A stretch of DNA of 64,000 bases, taken from positions 54,718,093 to 54,782,092 of the forward strand of contig NC_081849.1 in NCBI RefSeq assembly GCF_963259705.1. The letters are read 5' to 3'. This document shows positions 1-11,721 of the stretch, one piece after another. The stretch's first letter is position 1; every line of letters begins with the position of its first letter. Below the pieces are notes generated by a model, which was not told the origin of the DNA, did no database searches, and was given only the letters and a program-made list of their open reading frames with translations. A program made the translations under genes and the position numbers. This stretch comes from Myotis daubentonii (Eukaryota; Chordata; Mammalia; Chiroptera; Vespertilionidae).

Positions 1-125
1 GATGGATGGACACTTGAGTTGGGGTGTGTGTGTGTGAACACACAATACAGTGTACAGAATTGTGCACCTGAGATCTGTATAATTTTGTTAACCAGTGTCA
101 CCCCAATAAATTCAACAAAAAGGGA
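1..125 (+). mobile_element. LINE-1 3' end, truncated by window edge
   Basis: The stretch reads like the end of a mammalian L1 3' UTR: a gtgtac...gcacctgagatctgtataatttt block, then caccccaataaattcaa and an A-rich tail. No coding part is visible because the window starts here. Family subtype is not resolved. Confidence 0.7.
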
Positions 126-825
126 AAAAAGTAATTTATGCAATTGTATGCTGATCAAATAAACCACAAAATGCTTTTGGATGTGGGGAGATGTACCCAT
201 GTATTTAGCCATTAAAAAGAGAGAGAGAAAAAATACCTTCAGAGATGTGCACATCCCAACAGCACAGTAGAGGGCGCTCTGTGTCCATGTTAATGAAGAG
301 CGGCTTTGCTAGTTCCCGAAAACACTGAGAAATGGCCATTTTCACTTTTATTTTCCTAGTAGATTGGAAAAGTGTGTGTTTCTAGGAAGGTTAATGTGGC
401 TGTGATCCTAGCCTATCAGCATTTTATACTGTGTTCCATTCTATGAGTATTTTACACTGTTTTCCAGTTCTGAGGTTCAATAGCATGCAATCATCTTCAT
501 TTTATAATGTATTTGCGACCTGACAGGCTATCCTGACATCCTGGTGTCCTGACACATATGTTTGAATATTTATATCCTGGTGTATATCGTAGTGCCGGTG
601 AACCAGCAGAGAGCAGATAGTTAAGGGTACCCTGCCCTCATGGAGCTGTAGTCCAGTGGGTAGAGACAGAAAACAAGCAAATATTTATATACAAATTCTT
701 CCATATGAAGAAAAATAAAGTCAGAGAGGGATAGGAATTGTGAGGTGAGGGATTATATTTTAGATAGAGAAGGCCCCTCCACAGTGACTTTTGGACAGAG
801 ACCTGAAACAAATGAGGGAAGGAGT
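126..825. other. Intergenic, no gene seen
   Basis: AT-rich sequence with no credible ORF, RNA gene or recent insertion. The part from about 700 to 815 has the look of a very old interspersed repeat, but I cannot assign it. Confidence 0.5.
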
Positions 826-1000
826 CTGTGATGGTTAACTTTGTGTATAACCTTAACTAGGCCAAAGGATGCCCAGATATCTGGTTAAACATTATTCTCC
901 ATAATCCTGTGAGCCAACTTCTTGTAAGAAATGTCATTTTATATATACCTTAGCCTATTAGTGTCTTTCTCTGGAGAACCATGACTAATGACTAATACAG
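826..1000 (+). repeat. Ancient interspersed repeat, unassigned
   Basis: The sequence beginning tgtgatggttaactttgtgt and running through gatgcccagatatctggttaaacattattct matches a pattern I know from dispersed copies across placental mammals. It is degraded and I cannot name the family safely. Confidence 0.45.
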
Positions 1001-1106
1001 AGCTCTAGGCATATCTCTGGGTGGGGACCTGCAGAGCCTTTCATGCAGAGGGGTAAGAAGCTGCTTGGCTTGTTCAAGGAATTGTGAGGAAGGGGTATAG
1101 CTAGAC

Positions 1107-1322
1107 CAGCCGTGGGCAAACTACGGCCCGCGGGCCGGATCCGGCCCGTTTGAAATGAATAAAACTAAAAAAAAAAAAAAGACCGTACCCTTTCATATAA
1201 TGATGTTTACTTTGAATTTATATTAGTTCACACAAACACTCCATCCATGCTTTTGTTCCGGCCCTCCGGTCCAGTTTAAGAACCCATTGTGGCCCTCGAG
1301 TCAAAAAGTTTGCCCACCCCTG
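1107..1322 (-). mobile_element. hAT miniature element (copy 1 of a four-copy family)
   Basis: This is a nonautonomous hAT transposon of about 216 bp. The termini are inverted (CAGCCGTGGGCAAACT and AGTTTGCCCACCCCTG), followed inward by ggcccgcgggccggatccgg. An 8-bp target duplication flanks it: agctagac at 1099-1106 and agctagag at 1323-1330, one mismatch. It encodes no transposase. Three more copies lie at 4833, 25595 and 32332, very similar to it, which implies recent spread. Confidence 0.9.
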
Positions 1323-2181
1323 AGCTAGAGAGATTGAGAGAGATGGAGAAGGGTAAGAGATGAGGTCAGAAAGGTAGTGGGGTGTCCATAGATCAGTGGG
1401 ATTTCCATTTTCCCACTGGGTGAGATAAGATGGAGTGACATGATTTGTCTCCCATGTTGAAAGGCTCTGTCTCACTACAGAGTGGAGGAGAGCCTGCAGG
1501 ATGGCCAGCCTGGAAGGAGAGGCCACGTAAGAGGCTGTGATCATCATCCAGGCAGAGCTGGTGGTGGTGGTGGTGAAGAGGGACTGCATATGAAGCCAGT
1601 GGGAGGAGGCTGGATTTGATATAGGATGTGAGAAAATGAGATACATTGAGTATCACAGGAGTTGCTATTTATTTATCTTGGAAACATTGTGTGAGGAGAA
1701 GGTGTAACTGGGGAAAAAGGAATGAATAATGTCCATTTTTTGACATGTTTATCCTATTGGACAGTCAATTGAAGTTATTGAGTAGGCTCTTCAAGTTCAA
1801 TAGAGAATTCATGGCCAGGAACATATGTTTGCTGTGAATCAGTGTATAGATACATTTAAAGACATAGAGTGGATGTGGTGACCTCGAGTGTGAGTATAGA
1901 TAAAGAAGACATCTGAGAGGACAGCTGACTCCTGGGATGTTCTGTCACCTAGTGGTGCAAGAGGAGAGGAGGAGCTGGAGAAGATGAGGAGGAAAAGATC
2001 CCAGTGAGGCAAGAAGAAAATGGAGGGGGTCCATGAGGGAATGCTTTGCTGAGGTGAATTATAAGGAAGCAACTACCCACGCCTTTCTGATAATTTTCTA
2101 ATAATATAACTAAATATTCTTGTGAATGTTCTAATGGACGCTTATGGGATATTTACCACCAAATTGTGCATTGCCTAAAGT
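1323..2181. other. Intergenic, probable old repeats, no gene
   Basis: Purine-rich sequence with degenerate internal repetition (gagagatggagaag, gtggtggtggtggtg). The open frames on the - strand are low-complexity shadows. No recent transposon ends were seen. Confidence 0.45.
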
Positions 2182-2402
2182 ACTGATTTTCAACTGAGGC
2201 CGATTTTGCTCCCCAAGGGACATTTGGCAGCAATGTCTGGTGACATGTTTGGTTGTCAGAACTGGGGGACATCTAGTGTTACTAGTATCTCTTGGGTAGA
2301 ACCCAGGGATGATGCTGAGTATCCTACAGGGCACAGGAGAGCCCTTCACAGCAAGGGATTATCTCATGCAAAGTGTCAGTAGGGCCAAGGCTGAGAATCA
2401 CT
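2182..2402 (+). mobile_element. MER20-like hAT-Charlie relic
   Basis: The order of blocks fits the MER20 consensus I know: a start like ctgattttcaactgaggccgattttg, then ccaagggacatttggcagcaatgtctgg, gttgtcagaactggggg, atcctacagggcacagga, and an end ggctgagaatcact. It is diverged and noncoding. MER20 copies have been reported as enhancers in the pregnant uterus; nothing here shows that this copy is active. Confidence 0.75.
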
Positions 2403-2589
2403 AACCTAGAATAACTACCTTTCAACATGGAAATAAAGTAGTGTATTATTACAGAGAAATTGTTTTAAAAAACAAACAAAAATAAGAAAATACCACATGA
2501 TAGGGCAGCTGCTTTATTTTTCATATAATGTTTTACAAAAAGAACCAAATAAGATATCTGAATTAATAAACTAAATTTGCCATATTTTT

Positions 2590-4512
2590 GGGGAGAACCA
2601 AGATGGCGGCATAGGTTAACGCCGGAGTTTGCTGCTTTGAACAACTACTTCAAAAGTGAAACTAAAAGACGGAACGGACATCACCCAGAACCACAGGAAC
2701 GCTGGCTGAGTGGAAGTCCTACAACTAGGAGGAAAGAGAAATGCATACGGACACTCAGAGGAGGCGCAGTGCTGAAGTCAAATTCTGAGGTGCGGAGTGC
2801 GCGGAGCGGGCTGGCGGCGGAGGGCGCGGTAGTTGTTTTCAATCGGGAGGGAGTCGCAGACTCTGAGCTCCAGATACAGGCGAGTGTTTAGGGACCCAGA
2901 CTCAAACGGGAGAAGCGGGACTGTCTGGCTTTGGTCAGAGCGAGTGCAGCTTTCTCTCCCAGCTTTGCAGCGGGTGCTGGGACTCAGAGAGGCAGAGCCC
3001 CTGGGGACAGGACTGAGAGCCGCCATAACTGCTCTCTCCGGCCCACCCTGTTGATCCTGAGCAACCCGCCCTACCCAAGCCCTGCACAGAGGCATTTGCT
3101 GGATAGCCTCAGGCAAAGGCTAGATTAGCACCTCCCTAGAGGACAGAAGTTCTCTCACTGCTGACACAGCTGATTCTCATAGCCACTTGGCCTGGAGGTC
3201 AAACCCTTCCTGGTATTAGCTACAACAATCAAGGTTTAACTATAAGACTGTGAACAAAGACCACTAGGGGGTGCACCAAGGAAGCATAACAAAATGTGGA
3301 GACAAAGAAACAGGACAAAATTGTCAATGGAAGATATAGAGTTCAGAACCACACTTTTAAGGTCTCTCAAGAACTGTTTGGAAGCCGCCGATAAACTTAA
3401 TGAGATCTACAAGAAAACTAATGAGACCCCCGATGTTATATTGGGGAACCAACTAGAAATTAAGCATACACGGACTGAAATAACGAATATTATACAGACG
3501 CCCGACAGCAGACCAGAGGAGCGCAAGAATCAAGTCAATGATTTGAAATGCGAGGAAGCAAAAAACACCCAACCGGAAAAGCAAAATGAAAAAAGAATCC
3601 AAAAATGCGAGGATAGTGTAAGGAGCCTCTGGGACAGCTTCAAGCGTACCAACATCAGAATTATAGGGGTGCCAGAAGATGAGAGAGACCAAGATATTGA
3701 AAACCTATTTGAAGAAATAATGACAGAAAACTTCCCCCACCTGGTGAAAGAAATGGACTTATAGGTCCAAGAGGTGCGGAGAACCCCAAACAAAAGGAAT
3801 CCAAAGAGGACCATACCAAGACACATCATAATTAAAATGCCAAGAGCAAAAGATAAAGAGAGAATCTTAAAAACAGCAAGAGAAAGTAACTCAGTTACCT
3901 ACAAGGGAATACCCATACGACTGTCAGCTGATTTCTCAACAGAAACTTTGCAGGCCAGAAGGGAGTGGCAAGAAATATTCAAAGTGATGAATACCAAGAA
4001 CCTACAACCAAGATTACTTTATCCAGCAAAGCTATCATTCAGAATTGAAGGTCAGATAAAGAGCTTCACAGATAAGGAAAAGCTAAAGGAGTTCATCACC
4101 ACCAAACCAGGATTATATGAAATGCTGAAAGGTATCCTTTAAGAAGAGGAAGAGGAAGAAAAAGGTAAAGATACAAATTATGAACAACAAATATGCATCT
4201 ATCAACAAGTGAATCTAAGAATCAAGTGAATAAATAATCTGATGAACAGAATGAACTGTTGATTATAATAGAATCAGGGACATAGAAAGGGAATGGACTG
4301 ACTATTCTTGGGGGGGAAAGGGGTGTGGGAGATTCGGGAAGAGACTGGACAAAAATCGTGCACCTATGGATGAGGACAGTGGGTGGGGAGTGAGGGCGGA
4401 GGGTGGGGCGGGAACTGGGAGGAGGGGAGTTATGGGGGGGAAAAAAGAGGAACAAATGTAATAATCTGAACAATAAAGATTTAATTAATAAATAAATAAA
4501 ATAAAATAAAAT
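2590..4512 (+). mobile_element. HAL1 (half-LINE-1) retrotransposon, nearly full length
   Basis: This 1.9-kb element has an L1-like 5' UTR opening (ggggagaaccaagatggcgg), a GC-rich leader, one ORF1 reading frame (3327-4142), then a purine-rich 3' UTR ending gaacaataaagatttaatt and an AATAA-repeat tail. There is no ORF2, so reverse transcriptase and endonuclease are absent and it must have moved with L1 enzymes. A perfect 17-bp target duplication, aaatttgccatattttt, flanks it at 2573-2589 and 4513-4529. Intact ends, a perfect duplication and a nearly open ORF1 all indicate a recent insertion. HAL1 elements are known from bats and other mammals. Confidence 0.88.
3327..4142 (+). pseudogene. HAL1 ORF1 protein, one in-frame stop
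   Basis: The frame has 272 codons from MEDIEF to the terminal stop, broken only by a TAG at 3762-3764 (codon 146). An upstream in-frame ATG lies at 3294. ORF1p is an RNA-binding chaperone that coats L1 RNA. Here the N-terminal part is charged and probably coiled-coil. The RRM region starts at about residue 110 with the motif IRIIGVPED. After the stop comes the C-terminal domain with the L1-typical block ETLQARREWQEIF and then LLYPAKLSF. It is shorter than typical L1 ORF1p (about 340 aa). No frameshift was seen. It is part of a mobile element, not a host gene. Confidence 0.85.
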
Positions 4513-4832
4513 AAATTTGCCATATTTTTATCATCATGAAATAGGAACTCTATAAGACCTAATTATTTAACAGTACTAAAATATATAGACACAGGTATGT
4601 GTGTAAGGTAATAACTTTTTGAAAATTTTAAACACTATAATTTTGATATTCTATATTTAAAATTGATGTTGTTGAATCTTAGTGTATTCATTTCCTATTG
4701 CTACTATAACAAATTATCCTAAATTTAGTAGCTTAAAACAAGACAAATAGATCGATCGCCTTCTAGTTCTGAAGCCCAGAATTCTAAAGTGGGCCAACAG
4801 GGTTGCTTGAATTTCTTCAGGAGGCTCTAGGG

Positions 4833-5046
4833 CAGGGATGGGCAAACTTTTTGACTCGAGGGCCACAATGCCTTCTTAAACTGGACCGGAGGGCCGGAAC
4901 AAAAGCATGGATGGAGTGTTTGTGTGAACTAATATAAATTCAAAGTAAACATCATTACATAAAAGGGTAAGGTCTTTTTTTTTTTTAGTTTTATTCATTT
5001 CAAACGGACCGGATCCGGCCCGCGGGCCGTAGTTTGCCCAGGGCTG
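4833..5046 (+). mobile_element. hAT miniature element (copy 2)
   Basis: It starts CAGGGATGGGCAAACTTTTT and ends AGTTTGCCCAGGGCTG. A perfect 8-bp target duplication, ctctaggg, lies at 4825-4832 and 5047-5054. It is the same family as the element at 1107 but in the opposite orientation. It sits inside the older repeat at 4685-5460. Confidence 0.92.
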
Positions 5047-5224
5047 CTCTAGGGGCAGAATCCTTGCCTTGCATTTTCCAGTTTCTAGTGGCCTCCAGCA
5101 TTCCTTGGCTTGTGGCCACTTTTTCCATCTTCAAAGCTAGCAGTGTAGCAGCTTCAGAGATCTCTTTTTCTATCTAAACTGCTGTGTGACCATCAGTAAT
5201 ATCTCCTTCTCTGACTCTGACTGA

Positions 5225-5309
5225 ATTCCTTCCTTCCTTCCTTCCTTCCTTCCTTCCTTCCTTCCTTCCTTCCTTCCTTCCTTCCTTCCTACCTTCCTTT
5301 CTTCCTTCC
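5225..5309. repeat. (CTTC)n microsatellite
   Basis: About 60 bases of uninterrupted cttc units are followed by imperfect units. The - strand frame reads as a GRKE repeat, which is an artefact of the microsatellite. Confidence 0.97.
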
Positions 5310-5460
5310 CTTATAAGGACTCTTGTTATTATATTGGGCCCAGCTGGATTATCTCCACTTCTCAATATCCTTAATTTAATCACATCTGCAAAGTCCCGTT
5401 GCCCTGTAAGGTAATATACTCTCAGGGTCCAGACAGGATATGGTCAAGGAGGCTATTACC

Positions 5461-6954
5461 CTGTCTACCACTCTGTGTGAAAAGGTATGCAATAAAAGCA
5501 GTGTTCTAATGGGTGGGCATATTGGGTAAAAGCTGATAACCTGAGAAACAAGTAGATATTCCCACTCTCTTTCATTAATTCCACCTTCAGCCTACACCCT
5601 CATTTCTAAAATAAAAAATAAATATAATTGTAGCTGGGGGGAAGTCTAGTCAGCATTTCATCTCTTTCCTAATCTTTCAAAGTTGATGGTCTTGTTCCAA
5701 CCTGACACTTATATACAGAGGCAGAAAGAACGTCCCCATACTGAGCTCACATAAGGCAGCTGCCATCTGCACAATTACAATAACACTAGTTGGAAGACAA
5801 AAGTATAGGTGGGTAGGCTATCTCATTTGAGTTTAACCAAAACCAAAATATTTTGAACTAGAGTTCTAATTTAAGAAGATAATTTGGAGCTTTGGTTTTT
5901 GAGAGTGGCATTTTTCTGTTCTCAGTCACAGGATATCTGTGAAGTTATGTATTTGAAGATCCAGTAGGGACATTGCTAGAATGGTAATATTCTCAGCGGG
6001 GTCCTCCGTGAGGTTAAGCAATAGGCCTCTAATGGTGCATAATATTCAACCCAGGCTTGAATGAAAAGAAGCATTATTTGACTTCTGAATATAACAGTGC
6101 TTCTAAAAAGGTCATATTTTTATAAGATCAAGTATTATTTGACATGAACTTCCATTGAGGGCACCAGAGATAATGTCTTTTTTGGAACCCTTGAATCTTC
6201 TGCTCATTTGAGTCTGCATTTTATTCTTTTTTATAATGTTTCTGGCCCCAAGAGGTCATCAGAGCCTGAAAGCAGAGAGTTTTTATACTGCCTAACTGTC
6301 TCCGTGGAACTCACACAACCCCTTCGTTATGATTCCATGATGATATGCCTTAAGGGAGGAGGTCACTGCCGAGCATGGTATATGTCTCAAGAAATTGTAT
6401 AGATGACACATAGGAGCAAATTATTTCATATCCCAGCACCCAAACTGCCACAAAGCTCAGAAGAACGTGTAGGCAAAAATAGTCACAGAATAATGAATAC
6501 CCAATTTTTAATTTTAAAAAAGAGCTAACAAAAAGTATGGAAATTATGTTCTATTTTCTTATAAGGATTGCAGGTACCCTGTAGTGCACGAAAATATTCT
6601 ATGACTCTAAAATTTCCAGCTCTGTGGGTTTTTAAAAATGTACTTTGTACTGGCTGGCTTTTAAGATGATTATTAAGTGAGAACAAAAAGAAAAGGGTGT
6701 AATTTTCTTCAATTTTCTAGGCATGCGTTTCCCCCCCTAGAAAGTAATCTACTCAGTCTTGGCAGAGTCAGATCCCCTCCTGGGCATCTCCCTGATGAAA
6801 CCTAATGACCAAATCTAAGGGACACATTTCTGAGGCCATTGGCCCTCCTTTGCTTTGTCTGAAAGCAGTGCGGTTGATTACAATAACAGTACAACACAAA
6901 AGAACACTGTGTGGTGTCCAGGTCGGTCCTTACATTAAAAGACCTTCTGAAGAC
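5461..6954. other. Intergenic, no feature seen
   Basis: Mixed AT-rich sequence without recognisable transposon ends, RNA genes or a convincing coding exon. Confidence 0.5.
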
Positions 6955-7065
6955 TCCTGGCTCCACCGTTACTAGTTGGGCCAGGTATATTCGTTACATC
7001 ACTTAATTACTTTTCAACTTCAGTTTCTCTATTGGTTAAGAATGCATTTGCCTACCTACTCACCT
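6955..7065 (+). mobile_element. MIR SINE relic
   Basis: The MIR core order is visible: ggctccaccgttactagttgg, then acatcacttaattacttttcaacttcagtttctctattgg. It is strongly diverged, as expected for this old family. Confidence 0.6.
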
Positions 7066-8084
7066 TACAGTCCAGGTACTAGATGGTCTTCACTGGTTAG
7101 TGTGGGTGCTGGTAAAAAACCAACATAACTGCCGGCCTCGGGAGGAGATCCTTGAGCTTCCACCCCAGGTTAAGCCAAATGAGAAGAGAAGGAGACTGAG
7201 GAGAGATTGGCACAGTCTCTGGATGTACAGAATATGAAGACAGAAGACAAGACCAAAATCAATAGATGTATCAGAAGTAGATCTGTCAAGGAAGGAAGTT
7301 ATAAGCCTTTGAAGTCTGGGGCGGGGGCGGGGGGGAGATATTGAGAGAAGTTCAAGGATTGAGTAGAATGAATGAAACAATAACGGTGGTGAGTGTGGGA
7401 TGATAGTGAAGAAGACTGAATGCCAGAAACTCTCATGAGCGTGAAGTACTTTGTGCTCGATGGGATTTGTCATATATGCAGAGGTGAGATGTAGAAATCT
7501 TCAGAAATGAACTCCTATGCAGAATACAGGGACAATTCCTCCTTTTTGGAAGGAAAAATAAAACCCACCCCTGATAAGGATATTAATCATTTTATGTACT
7601 CACTCACCTTTTGCATTTACCACGTACAGTCTCCCACCATCAAACACATCAGTAAGAAATTTTGATTTTATTGAACATTTCAGAAAGTAGAATATAGAAG
7701 TTTAGAGATGTGTTCTCTTTAGCTCTGCTAAAAACTGAGTGTAACTTAGGCTAAGAACAATAACAGACTTAGAACGTATTACGAAGAAAAATATTTTTAT
7801 TGGTTAGTGACTTGGTGTTGATAAATAGTCTGAATATTCCAAAGATAGGAAATCTGGCTTGAAAATGTGTAATTTTTGAATGTAATTTGGGAGCTAAAAA
7901 TATTATTTCTAAATATGCATGCTATTTCCCCCAAAGTGCTGTCAAAACAACAGCAACAACAATAAAAAACCAAGCAAGGGAGGAACAAATGATATTAATG
8001 CAACATCTATATCTGCTAATTGGTCTCCATTATCCATTCTTTCCTTTTTCCTCTTAGTACTGTAATAGAAACCCACTTAGTAGG
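7066..8084. other. Intergenic, no feature seen
   Basis: AT-rich with a short G-run near 7318-7336. No gene or clear repeat could be supported. Confidence 0.45.
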
Positions 8085-8450
8085 CCACATTCTCTGTGTC
8101 CCTGGCAGCAAGGTGTGGTCAACTGACTGAATTCTGGCCAATGACATGTGAGCAAAAGGTCTTTGCTTCATAAGGGCAGGGATCCAGGTATCTAGTCTCT
8201 TCTTATAAAAGGAAATCTTTGTCCTTCCCTTTCCTAGTCCCTTTTCCACTGGCTAGGAAACAATGAGAACTCGAGTAGGCACCTTGGGCCCGGAGATGGA
8301 AGCCTCATGTAGCAGTTGGCAGAGCTTCCCTACCATGACTGAATCTGTTTATTTAAAGATCGATAGATAAAAAGAAAGAACTTGCTTTCTCTTTTGAACC
8401 TCTGTATTTTGGAGTCTCTTTTTAGAGCAGTTTAGCCTGTACCTTAATTA
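8085..8450 (+). repeat. Ancient interspersed repeat, unassigned
   Basis: Blocks such as ttctggccaatgacatgtgagc, ggagatggaagcctcatgt and gcagtttagcctgtacctta occur in the order of a repeat that is abundant in placental mammals. Family name uncertain. Confidence 0.5.
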
Positions 8451-10539
8451 ATAGAAAAGCTGGTTATCAGAAGTGGAGGTTTACACAAAAATGTTCTAAA
8501 CACTTGTGGTCCTGCCTTAATTGTAGATATGTGAAGAGTGAATAGATGTGGCCGGCTGGGGAGCCAGTAATCCTTTTTATGGCAAAACATTCAAATAAAA
8601 CTGTTACCAGTGGTAACTGAGAAGGCAGGATAGACCAAGCCTGTCCCACAGAGAAAGGGGCTGGGAGAATTCGGAATAGTAATGTGTACTGGCTGTTCTG
8701 GCAGCTTTTAGCAATATACTTACTGTAAGAGAGGTGAAGTCAGGCAAGAATGAATCAGTTTAAAGGAGAGATGAAAGGAGCTATAATTCTGCTCTATTCG
8801 CAGCAGGTGGCCTTTAATCTAAGTTGACTAAGGGATTAGTAACTTGGAAAAGCCAACTGTTTTCTGTAAACAAAATAACAGTAGATAAAGTTGTCACTCA
8901 GGACATTGCTCAAGAGCCTTCCCTTAAGTGTCCTCAACCAGACGTGTAAGCCAATCTAGAATCAGATGCAGGATGTTGTTTTCTCACCCAATGTGGCTGC
9001 TCTTAATTCAAGGGGCGGGGGTGGGGTGGGGGTGGGGGGTGAGGAGCGGGTAGCACTGTCAGATTTATATCCAGATGAAGCTTTTGGTTGTGGTTTCTTT
9101 CATATACAATTACTTGGAACCAAATAGACAAAAATAATCAACATGTTTTTGAGCAATTTATATTGCTAAAGAACTTAGAAGTCTAGTCTGCACAAGTTTG
9201 TGGTTGTTTAACCATGAAGCACCCCCTGAGAGCCTAACCCAGCAGTAGCAGAGAGCTGAGAAACGCGTGCTGTATTCGGCTTAAAACTAGAACTCTGTGT
9301 CCACCGCCCCATCCTAGGCAGAAAAGAAGGGATGCTCTCCAGCATGCACAGTAATGTGTCTCAGGGGTCATGGACCGAGAAGAATTTTCCAAAGGACAAA
9401 GCCAGGAGACCCAAAGGACAGTGCGACAAGGAAGTTCCCCAAAAGCAGAGGCAGGATCTCATCCAGAAACTTACTCCATTGCTAGTGAGGACAATCTTCG
9501 GAATTTCTGCCCAACCAGATTTCAGCATTCCTATCAACAAGTGGTTCTCTGTGCTTCCCATTCTTCTCTTTCTAAAGTATGATAATTTTATTGCAGGTAT
9601 CCTGGTTCTGTTCCACCGCTGAATATTAGTGTTTTGTGTGTTTGTGTGTGTGGAACTTGGGGGCTGGGGAAATGACAGTGACGTCATCTACCAGTTTATT
9701 GGTCACAGAACCGGAAAAAGCCACGTCAGGACTCATGGAAAGAACTTTGCATCATGTAGAGATTCTGGATTTTGAGCTAGACTGGATTAGACTCTACATA
9801 GTTCACCTTTGATAAGGAGATGTGTACGTTATGGAAGAAACAAGAGATAATTGAGTTACCATGCAAATAGGTTATGGTAGAAACTGCTTAATGCCTTCTA
9901 GTAATCAATATCCCTTAATTCCTTCCAATCATAGAAACTACCACCATTTTAGCAAAATTTGTGGTTGTCCAGGTAGAAATGAAATTTCCCAGCCTCACTT
10001 GGAGCTGATTATGACCACATGACTCAGTACTGATTATTACCCAATAGGATATTTCCCTAAAAAGGAATCTTTTTGCTACAGCAGCTCAATTGTACACTAA
10101 GAAAGATAGCATTTCTCCTGCATTCAACAAGAACAATATAGGAAAGCATTGAACTATTTCTTGGAATAATAATGGAGGGAAAAATAAAAAAAAATTGTAA
10201 GTATCTTATGAGGCAAGTTTAATATTATACTTGTTTAAGGCTAGAGAGAAGAACATGTTTAAAGAGTACTTTTTCACAAAATTAGTGGGTTAATTTAAAT
10301 TGTATTTGACTATGTCTCCATAGTTTACCTACTGACTTTTTTCATCTCCAATTGCTAGGCATATAGTAAGACCTCAGTTAATACTTATTGAATGGCAATC
10401 TCAAACATGGGATAGGTGACAAGATAATAAGGAAGAATATAGTGAGAGACTAAAATACTTGCTCAGTTGTGTTGCAGAATGTTTTAACCTACTCCCAAAA
10501 GGAGGATACACAGCTACACCCTTTCTGAGTGCATCACAG
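8451..10539. other. Intergenic, with an isolated perfect CRE
   Basis: No convincing gene. A short G-rich run lies at about 9012-9050. A perfect cAMP-response element TGACGTCA is at 9679-9686 without a CpG-rich context. The open frame at 9332-9622 shows no recognisable domain. The part from about 9960 to 10085 has the look of an old repeat related in type to the one at 8085. Confidence 0.4.
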
Positions 10540-10775
10540 CAAAAACACAAGCACTCATGAAAGAAAAACACGATATAGTTAACTACATGAAAATATAAGA
10601 ACCAAAAACCAATGAGAAACTTAGAAATTAATGTGTAATACATATAGCTAACATTATAGTTATTCAAATATTATTTTTTTAATTGAAAAGGAACTCTTAT
10701 AAATCAACAGTCAACAACCCAATTGAAAAATTGTCAAAAGACACGACAAGACAGTTCACAGAAAAGAATAAAAAT

Positions 10776-10893
10776 GGCCTTGGCTGGTGTGGCTCAGTAG
10801 GTTGGAGCATCATTCCATACACTAAAATGTTGTGGGTGCAGCCCCAGTCTAGGTTGATCTGCGATAGGGTGTGTGCAGGAGACAACCGCTTTG

Positions 10894-10957
<64 letters not shown>

Positions 10958-11043
10958 CCTCCCTCCCTTCCTCCTTCCCTCTCTCCCTCTCCCCCCCTTT
11001 TTTCTCTAAAATCAATAAGCATGTCCTCAGCTGAGGATTAAAA
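10776..11043 (+). mobile_element. Ves SINE with long CT tract
   Basis: Ves SINEs are short retroposons derived from a tRNA gene, found in vespertilionoid bats and moved by L1 enzymes. The head ggccttggctggtgtggctcagtagg holds the A box. A perfect target duplication, aaaagaataaaaat, lies at 10762-10775 and 11044-11057. The pyrimidine part has expanded to a long CT array. Confidence 0.9.
10899..10954. repeat. (CT)n microsatellite inside Ves SINE
   Basis: About 28 uninterrupted CT units grew from the pyrimidine-rich 3' half of the host SINE, then grade into a C-rich run. Confidence 0.95.
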
Positions 11044-11721
11044 AAAAGAATAAAAATTACCAACAAATATTAAAAAGATATTCTAAGACACTCATAATTT
11101 AATACATTTAAAATATAACAGAAGAATCGTATTTTTGCCTATCTACTAAATTGGCAAATGTTAAAATATCAAAGTGTTACTGGCCATCAGAATATAGAAA
11201 ACAGGTTCACAGATACACTGCAAATGTGTGTATAAATTGGGCAAAACTTTTTTTTATTTATAACAAAGCGTTATTTTAGTAAAGAAAAATACACCTGAAA
11301 CATTATCTATTTACCAAATGTGCACTAATCTAACATCAAAGACATTAGATGAGTACTTATGGAAGAGAGAAGGATATATGTGTTCTCAAGCAAGCTAATC
11401 TGCTCAAACTGATATTTGGCATATGTTTGTAACATTTAATCAAAGGCAAGAGAAAGCGGAGAATCTAGATCTATTAGCAGAGGCCAGTCTCATTTCTCCT
11501 CTCTGATCCTGCCTTGGAGAGACAATTAGAGGTAATCTGTAAGATCATCTATTTAAGCACAACTCTTGGTATTCTCATTTCTTGTCTCAAGCAGGATATC
11601 ACATAATTCTTTACACTGCCTGTTTCTAACAGTCCTGGGAAGAAGAATTGCCTTCACATTGTATTTTTGTAATGTTTGGCCTCCAGCAAGGGCTAGGAAC
11701 CCACTATAGATTTAAACATTA

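Larger units (their letters stand above)
4685..5460 (+). repeat. Ancient interspersed repeat split by a hAT element and a microsatellite
   Basis: The left part (about 4685-4832) carries cctattgctactataacaaa and gtagcttaaaacaa. The right part (5055-5460) carries gcagaatccttgccttgc, ccttggcttgtggcc and tcacatctgcaaagtccc. Together they follow the order of a repeat that is common in placental mammals, whose name I will not guess. The hAT copy at 4833 interrupts it, and a CTTC microsatellite has expanded inside it. Confidence 0.6.
10540..11260 (+). mobile_element. Old LINE-1 fragment split by a Ves SINE
   Basis: The segment before the SINE includes gaactcttataaatcaacag and caacccaattgaaaaattgtcaaaagac, and the segment after it includes cctatctactaaattggcaaatg. 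Both match the end of L1 ORF2 and its 3' flank on the + strand. The Ves insertion at 10776-11043 divides them. Confidence 0.65.

Noticed and set aside
5174..5383. Repeated GRKE peptide on the - strand
   Set aside because: It is the translation of the CTTC microsatellite.
9332..9622. Open frame of 96 codons with mixed composition
   Set aside because: No recognisable domain, no support from splice signals or neighbours; a second frame and the opposite strand are also open.
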